A stretch of 39,132 bases of DNA from Phaeobacter sp. 22II1-1F12B. GTDB lineage: Bacteria > Pseudomonadota > Alphaproteobacteria > Rhodobacterales > Rhodobacteraceae. The position numbers and the translations under genes were made by a program. A model generated the notes under the pieces. It saw only the letters and a program-made list of their open reading frames with translations. It was not told where the DNA came from and searched no databases. This document shows, one piece after another, positions 32,975 to 39,132 of the stretch. Positions within the stretch are counted from its first letter, which is position 1. Each line of letters begins with the position of its first letter. The stretch covers positions 1-39,132 of the forward strand of contig NZ_AQQP01000024.1 of assembly GCF_002210165.1 (NCBI RefSeq). Direction: 5' to 3'.

Positions 32975-34162
32975 ATGAAAGATATCGTAGTATTGGACGG
33001 TGCGCGAACAGCCATCGGAACCTTTGGAGGGGCTCTTGCCAACACGCCGCCCATCGAGCTTGGGGAGATCGTGGCGAAAGAGGCGATTGCTCGCTCTGGC
33101 ATCGATGGCAGGCAAATTGAAAATGTGGTGTTTGGTCATGTTATTAATACTGAGCCGCGTGATATGTATCTTAGCCGCGCGGTCGCAATTGGGTCCGGAG
33201 TGCCAGAAGAAGCGCCTGCAATGAACGTAAACCGGCTCTGCGGTTCTGGGCTTCAAGCCATCGTGTCTGCGGCGCAGTCGTTGATTCAGGGAGATGCGGC
33301 CATAGCACTTGCCGGTGGCAGCGAAAGCATGAGCCGCTCGCCGTATATCATGCCGGCCATCCGCTGGGGGCAAAAAATGGGCGACACTGGTGCAACCGAC
33401 ATGATGCTCGGCGCACTCAATTGTCCGTTTGGCACAGGGCATATGGGGGTCACGGCGGAAAATGTTGCCTCAGAATATGCAATTACCCGCGAGGTTCAAG
33501 ACGAGTTTGCACTGCAAAGTCAGGAGCGCGCCCTGAACGCGATCAATAACGGGTATTTCAAATCCCAGATTGTTCCCGTCGAGGTGAAGGTCAAACGCAA
33601 CATGGTGTCTTTTGATACTGATGAACATCCTAAGGCAAGTACACTGGAATCGCTTGGAAACCTGCGCCCAGCCTTCCAGAAGGATGGTACCGTCACGGCG
33701 GGAAATGCTTCGGGCCTAAATGACGGGGCCGCCGCAGTTGTATTAGCGACTGCAGATACTGCAGCCAGAGCGGGATTGATACCGCGAGCAAGGCTGCTCG
33801 GCTATCATATAGCAGGCGTGCGTCCGGACATCATGGGGATTGGGCCAATTCCAGCGGTATCAGGTCTTCTAAAGAGAACAGGACTGACAATTTCAGATTT
33901 TGATGTGATCGAGTCGAATGAGGCTTTTGCGGCGCAAGCTTTAGCTGTGAGCAAGACTCTTGGTTTGGACAATAACAAGGTGAATCCCAATGGTGGCGCA
34001 ATAGCTCTTGGACACCCGATCGGGGCATCGGGGGTTATAATCTTTCTAAAGGCGCTCTACGAGCTAGAGCGTACAGGTTTGAAACGGGCTCTGGTAACCA
34101 TGTGCATTGGTGGTGGGCAGGGCATCGCGGTTGCTATGGAAGCTATCAGGCCTTCGACGTAA
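32975..34162 (+). CDS. Thiolase (acetyl-CoA acyltransferase / beta-ketothiolase, BktB-like)
   Basis: A 395-residue thiolase with nucleophile Cys89 ('NRLCGSGLQA'), His347 ('GGAIALGHPIGASG') and Cys377 ('CIGGGQGI'). It cleaves 3-ketoacyl-CoA or condenses acetyl-CoA; 'GTGHMGVTAENVA' resembles broad-range ketothiolases. It follows alkL in the same direction after 143 bp, in the place where the OCT plasmid has alkN, and would complete beta-oxidation of the acyl-CoA made by AlkK or divert it to polyhydroxyalkanoate. The last few codons abut transposase debris, so the extreme C-terminus may be altered. Confidence 0.92.
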   Translation: MKDIVVLDGARTAIGTFGGALANTPPIELGEIVAKEAIARSGIDGRQIENVVFGHVINTEPRDMYLSRAVAIGSGVPEEAPAMNVNRLCGSGLQAIVSAAQSLIQGDAAIALAGGSESMSRSPYIMPAIRWGQKMGDTGATDMMLGALNCPFGTGHMGVTAENVASEYAITREVQDEFALQSQERALNAINNGYFKSQIVPVEVKVKRNMVSFDTDEHPKASTLESLGNLRPAFQKDGTVTAGNASGLNDGAAAVVLATADTAARAGLIPRARLLGYHIAGVRPDIMGIGPIPAVSGLLKRTGLTISDFDVIESNEAFAAQALAVSKTLGLDNNKVNPNGGAIALGHPIGASGVIIFLKALYELERTGLKRALVTMCIGGGQGIAVAMEAIRPST

Positions 34163-34398
34163 ACGTGCCGCTTTTGAACACGCTTGCCGATGGCTACGGG
34201 GTTGTTCTGGCCACGCCGATCGCCCAGCTCAGTCAGCTGATGGGCTCGAACCTGATCATTGGCGACATGGTCTCGATCATGGGGTCCATCGGACCCGGAC
34301 TCTCCATGGGCGTGCTTAACGACGGGCTCGCCGCCAGCAAATACCGACCCTGTCCGCTATTGGTGAAATACGTCGAAGTCCGCTGGCTCGGACAAAGG
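34163..34398 (+). other. Unrecognised gene fragment fused to transposase remnant
   Basis: In frame with the following IS256-type piece, about 65 codons read 'LLNTLADGYGVVLATPIAQL' and 'GDMVSIMGSIGPGLSMGVLN', which look protein-coding but have no start or end. I do not recognise the family. It probably comes from another gene joined here by rearrangement. Confidence 0.35.
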
Positions 34399-34770
34399 AC
34401 CAAACTCGGGTTTTACGCCCCGACCGCCGATTTGGCCGAGGCCGAGCTCGATGGCTTCGAGGAAAAATGGGCCGGGAAATACGCCTCCATCGCCCCGGCC
34501 TGGCGCCGGGCGTGGGCCGAGGTGATCCCGTTCTTTGGCTTCGATCCGGCGATCCGGAAAATCATCTACACGACGAATGCCATAGAAAGTCTGAACCGCG
34601 TGATCCGAAAATCGATCAAGACGCGCGGCTCGTTCCCGACCGACGAGGCCGCAACCAAGCTGATCTACCTGGCAATCCGCAAATTCGAGAAGGATGGCCG
34701 AAATGTCCGGGAATGGTTTGCATCCCGCAACCAGTTCGCCATAATGTTCGGCGAGCGCTTCGACGCTTGA
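34399..34770 (+). pseudogene. IS256-family transposase, C-terminal remnant
   Basis: The final 124 codons of an IS256 (Mutator-type) transposase: 'WAGKYASIAPAWRRAWAEVI', 'PAIRKIIYTTNAIESLNRVI' and 'KSIKTRGSFPTDEAATKLIY'. The first two catalytic Asp regions are missing. It sits directly after the thiolase gene, so the right border of the alk block has been a site of transposition. Confidence 0.88.
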
Positions 34771-34812
34771 GTATCTGAAACCGCATGGACCGGGCCAGAT
34801 ACACAGAGTTCA

Positions 34813-35061
34813 GGACACTCCCTGGACGGCAAGGGGCGCTGCCTCGACAACATCTTCATCGAGCGCCTCTGGCGATCGCTGAAGTATGAGTGCGTCTACC
34901 TTCACGCCTGGGAGACCGGTTCGCAAGCCAAGGCCGGCGTTGGCCGATGGATCACCTTCTACAACCACCAGCGGCCCCACGCCGCCCATGGCGGACAGCC
35001 ACCCGCCGTGGTCTACTTCAACCAAATCAAAACCGACCAGCAGGGGCAGAGAGTAGCTTAA
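34813..35061 (+). pseudogene. IS3-family transposase OrfB, C-terminal remnant
   Basis: 83 codons from 'GRCLDNIFIERLWRSLKYE' (the DDE Glu helix) through 'ITFYNHQRPHAAHGGQPPAV' to a TAA stop. The upstream part is absent; the join at about 34810 follows the IS256 remnant. It differs from both IS3 elements on the left (different C-terminus), so it is an independent insertion. Confidence 0.88.
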
Positions 35062-35636
35062 ATCACCCAGGAAACTGTCCAAGCGTTGGGGAGCAGCTCA
35101 CTGTTTTGGCTTCCGTGCTGAACGGGGACCTGTCCGAACGAACGAAATATGAAGCCCCGAAGCAGCCTATTGCAGGCAACATTGCGAGCTTCATAAGTCC
35201 TACACCACCCTTGCTCAGGGCAGCATGACCCCGCGTTCTGAACGGTCACATACATCAGCGTCCAAGAATTAAGGGAACAGTGACACCCGCATAGCTGTCC
35301 TGCACGGTTACACTGTGCTCGGCATCCCGCTCGCGGAGGCTGTGAGATCAGTCTTTGTCTTGGACGAACGGCACGTGCTCCATTGGCGCGACGGATGCTG
35401 AGTTATCGGACCTGATGAATACACCCCGCGCGAAAACTCTAAAGATCGGGATGAGACACAGCATTTACATCCCAAAACCGCCGCATTGCTTCCGGAGGAA
35501 CTCTTGTCAGGTTGGTTGTCGCGGCTGTCTGCGGCTAATTTCTGTCATGCGACGCTTCCTGCTCATGTCTAAATCTGATAGCGGGCCGATCGCCGGACGT
35601 GATGCAGATCGTTCAATCATCGCGGCGAGCGCGATG
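35062..35636. other. 575 bp of apparently decayed sequence
   Basis: No intact gene. One plus-strand frame (about 35402-35572, stop at 35570-35572) contains 'TAALLPEELLSGWLSRLSAA', which resembles the N-terminus of TniQ-type transposition proteins, and the same frame continues upstream beyond a TGA at 35399. Nothing else is recognisable. It separates the transposase debris from the GST/dioxygenase cluster. Confidence 0.4.
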
Positions 35637-36284
35637 TCAGGCGAAGAGCGCAAGAAGCGGTGCTACGGCCTTCTGCCAGCTGTCACGCGCTTCAAGCCGT
35701 CCGATCCAGCCCGCGATTCTGGGGAATTCGTCCAGCGAAATCCCCGCTTGGTCGCGATACATGAATGTGGTCGCCAGATAGAAGTCGGCAAGGCTGAGTG
35801 CGCCTGCAATCCAATCCTTATCGTCGAGTCCGGTTTCCAGAACGGCAAGGAACTGATCGGTGGCTTTCCGTTCCACTTCGACCACAGTAGGATCAGGATC
35901 GCCCATGCCGAATTTCTCTTTGAGGAACAGCTCAAAGGACAACTTCTGCATCGCCGGGCCAAGGTGGATGGCTTGCCACCAGGCCCACTGATCGACGAGG
36001 GCCCGCGTCTTGAGGCCATCAGGATAGAGCCCTGCCTCGGGCCGGATCCCGGCCAGATAGGCACAGATCGCCCGGGACTCCCAGAGCACGAAATTCCCGT
36101 CCTCCAAAACAGGCACCTTTGCATTTGAATTGCGGGCAAGAAATTCCGCCGCGCGGTTGTACCCGGCACGGATGTCGACCTCGACGATTTCGAGTTCCAC
36201 GCCCAGTTCGTGCGCCACCGCCCGTACACGCAGCGCATTCGGTGAGAAGTTCGCGTTGTAAAGCCTCATGACATTTTCCAGCAT
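35637..36284 (-). CDS. Glutathione S-transferase
   Basis: A 215-residue GST: an N-terminal thioredoxin-like domain starting 'MRLYNANFSPNALRVRAVAHELG', with the glutathione-binding 'NAKVPVLEDG' (cis-Pro) and 'ESRAICAYLA', then an all-helical C-terminal domain with 'DKDWIAGALSLADFYLAT'. ATG 36284 overlaps the stop of the preceding NmrA-like gene (TAATG), so the two are coupled. It probably conjugates or reduces electrophiles; in this cluster, quinones or ring-cleavage products are plausible but unproven. Confidence 0.92.
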   Translation of the reverse strand: MLENVMRLYNANFSPNALRVRAVAHELGVELEIVEVDIRAGYNRAAEFLARNSNAKVPVLEDGNFVLWESRAICAYLAGIRPEAGLYPDGLKTRALVDQWAWWQAIHLGPAMQKLSFELFLKEKFGMGDPDPTVVEVERKATDQFLAVLETGLDDKDWIAGALSLADFYLATTFMYRDQAGISLDEFPRIAGWIGRLEARDSWQKAVAPLLALFA

Positions 36285-37186
36285 TATTGTTCCTGCGGCG
36301 CCTGAAGAAGCGCCGCGCGGTTAGCGGCCAGGAAATCGGCCACCGACTGTCCGGGCTTGCCGGTGAGCGATTCGAGATCGCCGCTGGCCACATCGAGATA
36401 GCCCTGCGCGATTGCTTCGTCGAAGGAGGCAAAGACCCTCGCCATGAACTCCGGCAGTCCATTTGCGATCATCGCCTGCACCAGATCCTCGGCGGGCAGG
36501 GCGACATAGGGGATTTCCTTACCCGCAATTTCGGACAAGATCGCCGCGACCTCGGCCTGGCTGACCGTCTCCGGCCCGGTGATATCGAGGGTCTTCCTTC
36601 CCGTAGCTTTCATTAGCGCCGCGGCTGCGGCACGGGCGCAATCCGCGCGTGTCACATATCCGGTCTTGCCATCTGCTGCGGCGGAGAAATGCGTGCCCAT
36701 GGCGACGCTCTGCTGGCCGCCCATCAACAGAAAGTCGGTGTACATATTGTTGCGCAGGATCGAATGATCCGCCCCACTTTCCGTGATCAGCTTCTCGGTC
36801 CCTTCGTGGTCTTGAGCGAATCCGATTGGACTTTCCGCGACTGGGCCTGCGAAGGAGGTATAGACGATGTGGTCGATACCTACCGTCTTGGCCGCAGCAA
36901 TCGCATTGGAATGAGCTGCGAGCCGCTTGCCCGGCTCCAGATCGTCGGTGGAGATGATGAGGAGACGCTTGCCGCCCGCGAAGGCTGCTTCAAGAGAAGC
37001 CGGGTCGTTGAAATCGCCCTCGCGCGCCTCGACTCTTTTTCCCGCCAGATCGGCAAGCTTGTCGGGAGTGCGCGAGATCGCGATGACCGGCCCGGCACCT
37101 GCCTGAACCAGCAGGTCGACCACCTGCCGGCCAAGTTGTCCGGACGCGCCGGTCACGATGAAGGGGCCGTTCTGGATGTTGGACAT
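36284..37186 (-). CDS. NmrA-like NAD(P)-dependent reductase (QOR2 type)
   Basis: A 300-residue Rossmann protein of the atypical SDR/NmrA group: 'FIVTGASGQLGRQVVDLL' (nucleotide-binding glycine motif about 13-19), 'VGIDHIVYTSFAGP' and 'DITGPETVSQAEVAAILSEI'. Relatives such as QorB reduce quinones with NADPH. ATG 37186 has AGAGAGA upstream and is preferred over the longer frame from 37216. The gene ends 1 base into the GST start. It is the fourth gene of a leftward cluster. Confidence 0.88.
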   Translation of the reverse strand: MSNIQNGPFIVTGASGQLGRQVVDLLVQAGAGPVIAISRTPDKLADLAGKRVEAREGDFNDPASLEAAFAGGKRLLIISTDDLEPGKRLAAHSNAIAAAKTVGIDHIVYTSFAGPVAESPIGFAQDHEGTEKLITESGADHSILRNNMYTDFLLMGGQQSVAMGTHFSAAADGKTGYVTRADCARAAAAALMKATGRKTLDITGPETVSQAEVAAILSEIAGKEIPYVALPAEDLVQAMIANGLPEFMARVFASFDEAIAQGYLDVASGDLESLTGKPGQSVADFLAANRAALLQAPQEQ

Positions 37187-37228
37187 GGTATCTCTCTTAT
37201 CTTGATGTTTCTGCAAGCGCGCTTGCGA

Positions 37229-37726
37229 TCAATCGTGGATTTGGGTGGGGGCGGGATTCGCCAGCTTGCCGCGCGCGAAACCCCAGCTTGTGGTCAGGAT
37301 TTTGATCATCACATCGACCTCTGCCTCATCGCGTGGAGCAAAGGCCATGATCGCATTGGCCGGGATGTATCCGGCCGAGGCCATCGGGTGCTGTTCGCCC
37401 CATCCCTTCGCGATGAGTTCCTCAATCGCCGGCAGCGGCAGCATCATGTGCGACGAACCGTCATAGGCGGGATGCACATGCGCAAATTCGCGTCCGATCA
37501 TGAAGGCTTCGCGCGGGCCGCAGGCATGCGGCCGCGGCAGGACTAATGCCTCGGCGCCGGGGACCGAAATACCCGATCGGCAACGCTCGACGAAGGGCAG
37601 GGCGAAGGCCTTCTGCTTGAACAATGCGTGAATCTCGGCCGAGGAGTTCTGCGACACTTGCTCATGCGGGGCGCACTCGGTGGCTTCGGGGCGCGGACCC
37701 TGCCGCAAGGGAAGTTCGAAGCACAT
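37229..37726 (-). CDS. Luciferase-domain (DUF5519-like) protein
   Basis: 165 residues. 'FMIGREFAHVHPAYDGSSHM' and 'MLPLPAIEELIAKGWGEQHP' match the small luciferase-like domain found in many bacterial proteins of unknown function; it is not a known light-producing enzyme. There is no signal peptide or membrane segment. ATG 37726 starts 8 bases after the dioxygenase stop, so it is in the same operon. Function unknown. Confidence 0.7.
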   Translation of the reverse strand: MCFELPLRQGPRPEATECAPHEQVSQNSSAEIHALFKQKAFALPFVERCRSGISVPGAEALVLPRPHACGPREAFMIGREFAHVHPAYDGSSHMMLPLPAIEELIAKGWGEQHPMASAGYIPANAIMAFAPRDEAEVDVMIKILTTSWGFARGKLANPAPTQIHD

Positions 37727-37734
37727 ATCTGGTC

Positions 37735-38550
37735 CTATCCAAATCTGAACGCGCTTTCGACCGCGCCCAATACGTGATCCTCGAGGGTCTTTTCCCCCCG
37801 ATCCGCAAGCGCGGCGCCGGCCACGACGTGCAATGGAATTAGATGTTCCTCGCGCGGATTGGCGTCGCGTGCGCCGAGTGCCCGATCCCAAGCAGCCAGC
37901 ATGGCGCGGCGCGCCCCGGGGTCTTCATGGGTCACCGCACCCGTGAGCCATCGGTCAAAGTCGCCGCCGTTCACCGGGCCATCGGGTCCGCCCCTCATCG
38001 CCCGCATCATCTTGCCCATGTTGTGATAGGTGTTGCCGGACCCGATGATCAGAACACCTTCGTCTCGCAAGGGCGCCAACGCGCGACCAGCAGCAAGATG
38101 CGCCTCAGCGTCGAGATCGTCGCGCAGGCTCAGTTGGACGGTAGGTATGTCGGCCTCAGGCAAAGCCACCTTTAGCGGAACAAACACCCCATGATCGAAG
38201 CCACGCGTGGCGTCGGCCCGGGTTTCAAAACCCGCGCCATTCAATAGCTCGCTTGCACGGGCCGCCAGCGTAGGATCGCCTAGCGCGGGCCAGGTCAGCT
38301 GATAAGTATGGGGGGGAAACCCCTGATAGTCGAACAGCAGCGGCGGCGCGGAGTTGGTCTGCACGGTAAACACCCGTTCCTCCCAATGGCCTGAGATCAC
38401 GAGAAGCGCCTTGGGCTTTGCCGGCAGGCTCGCAGGCAAAGCCTCAAGGAAGCTGCGGTGCCTGTCCCAGGTGTCAGGCGGGTTCCAGTCCATGAAGAAG
38501 CAAGGGCCGCCTCCTTGGGGAACAAACACTGTCGGCTGCCTTTCGGTCAT
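37735..38550 (-). CDS. DODA-type (LigB family) extradiol dioxygenase
   Basis: A 271-residue class III extradiol ring-cleavage enzyme. Metal and catalytic histidines are visible in 'VISGHWEE', 'GFDHGVFVPLK', 'GSGNTYHNMGKM' and 'LHVVAGAA'. The family opens catechol-type rings (DOPA 4,5-dioxygenase, E. coli YgiD). ATG 38550 is used; upstream is the DoxX-like pseudogene. Together with an NmrA-like reductase and GST it suggests aromatic or quinone detoxification or degradation. Confidence 0.9.
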   Translation of the reverse strand: MTERQPTVFVPQGGGPCFFMDWNPPDTWDRHRSFLEALPASLPAKPKALLVISGHWEERVFTVQTNSAPPLLFDYQGFPPHTYQLTWPALGDPTLAARASELLNGAGFETRADATRGFDHGVFVPLKVALPEADIPTVQLSLRDDLDAEAHLAAGRALAPLRDEGVLIIGSGNTYHNMGKMMRAMRGGPDGPVNGGDFDRWLTGAVTHEDPGARRAMLAAWDRALGARDANPREEHLIPLHVVAGAALADRGEKTLEDHVLGAVESAFRFG

Positions 38551-38616
38551 TCTGTCGTCCTTTTGAACCCCAAGCCCGAGGGTGGATGGCCAGCGCCGTG
38601 GCAACTCCGCATCGGA

Positions 38617-39023
38617 TTAATTCGTCTCTGTCGGAAACGTCGGCGCATATGCCGACTTTACCGCACGCACGCGATTGGCTGTCATCCACGAGGCGATCAG
38701 GAGCACCCAGGTCGCAAGAGCCGGTGGCCAGCCTGGATCGCCCGCGCCCACATGCGCCCCGAACGCCAACACCAGATGCCAGAACATCGCCGCGTAAGCC
38801 CAGTCCGCCAGCATCGCCGAAGGGCGCCAAAGAATCACCACCGCGCCGACAATCTTCAAAATCGCGAGCGGCCAGATGATGTATGTGGGATAGCTCAACA
38901 CCTCGCGATACATGCCCGCGACCATATCGTGGGATGAGATGTAGAAAGTCGCCCACCCAGATAGACCAGCGCCACAAGGCCGGTCGCGATCCAGTAGACA
39001 TACTTTGCCACGTTGTCACTCAT
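38617..39023 (-). pseudogene. DoxX-like membrane protein with a one-base frameshift
   Basis: ATG 39023 opens 'MSDNVAKYVYWIATGLVALV' and 'YLGG', then the frame breaks at about 38952 (GGTGGGCGACTTTC, where GGTGGGGCGACTTTC would continue 'YLGGATFYIS'). The rest, 'HDMVAGMYREVLSYPTYIIW' and three more hydrophobic helices, is in another frame to 38617. The intact protein would be about 135 residues with four membrane segments. DoxX-like proteins accompany quinone and thiol stress genes (for example mhqP). The missing base lies in a G-run, so a sequencing error is possible. Confidence 0.8.
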
Positions 39024-39132
39024 CACCGCACTCCCTGTTTGCAAGGGCTTGTTCAGCCGCAGTTTCCGCTCTAAGTACCTTTAGCAGGTTGCTGAAAAAG
39101 TCAGCCCTCGACGCGGTTTCGAGAACATGATT
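39024..39132. other. Right window edge, possible start of another IS
   Basis: No gene fits. The sequence GGTTGCTGAAAAAGTCAGCC near 39090 resembles the terminal repeats of some IS5/IS1182-type elements, and such an element would lie beyond the window. This is a weak impression only. Confidence 0.2.

Noticed and set aside
1-39132. CRISPR array, rRNA, phage structural genes or a classical defence system
   Set aside because: No regularly spaced repeats, rRNA sequence, phage genes or recognisable defence genes beyond ccdAB were seen.

Overview
The window looks like part of an accessory replicon (plasmid) of an alphaproteobacterium, most likely a member of the Rhodobacteraceae/Roseobacter group. 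The main grounds are a canonical repABC replication/partition operon and the plasmid gene set that usually travels in that family (strawberry-notch-like helicase, Toprim protein, DUF2493, DUF736). This is inferred from gene content and recognisable protein families; no database search was possible.

Layout. (1) 1-5995, replicon backbone: a ccdAB toxin-antitoxin pair, a tyrosine recombinase, and repA-repB-repC on the minus strand. The backbone carries a directly repeated 17-mer (candidate parS), an AT-rich tract inside repC (candidate oriV), and a well-formed antisense RNA gene with a repC leader switch between repB and repC. (2) 5996-9869, a decaying metal/redox block: DUF736 pseudogene, cytochrome c pseudogene and DUF411, then a CmtR-like ArsR regulator divergent from a CDF metal exporter that overlaps a signal peptidase II gene. 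(3) 9907-11791, the two membrane subunits of a TRAP transporter with no binding protein beside them. (4) 11981-20438, a plasmid maintenance/transfer block: DUF2493, a Toprim protein and a strawberry-notch-like gene wrecked by several frameshifts and two IS3-family insertions. One of those IS3 elements is itself interrupted by an internally deleted IS110-family element. (5) 20439-34162, a cargo region dominated by a complete alkane-degradation regulon of the Pseudomonas putida OCT-plasmid type. alkS-alkT run leftward; alkB-alkG-alkH-alkJ-alkK-alkL plus a beta-ketothiolase run rightward. A 20-bp palindrome lies in the divergent control region and a 28-codon cysteine-rich ORF lies just after alkT. 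(6) 34163-35636, transposase debris. (7) 35637-39023, a leftward cluster of GST, NmrA-like reductase, luciferase-domain protein, DODA-type dioxygenase and a frameshifted DoxX-like gene.

How it works together. Region 5 encodes uptake of medium-chain alkanes across the outer membrane (AlkL), terminal hydroxylation (AlkB, with electrons from NADH through AlkT and the double rubredoxin AlkG), oxidation to the acid (AlkJ, AlkH) and CoA activation (AlkK). A thiolase can close beta-oxidation, and the system is under the MalT/LuxR-type activator AlkS. The replicon maintains itself with repABC, ccdAB and probably recombinase-mediated multimer resolution. Transposase remnants on both sides of the alk block suggest it was acquired as cargo. 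Several reading-frame breaks fall in or next to G-runs, so some pseudogene calls could be sequencing errors.
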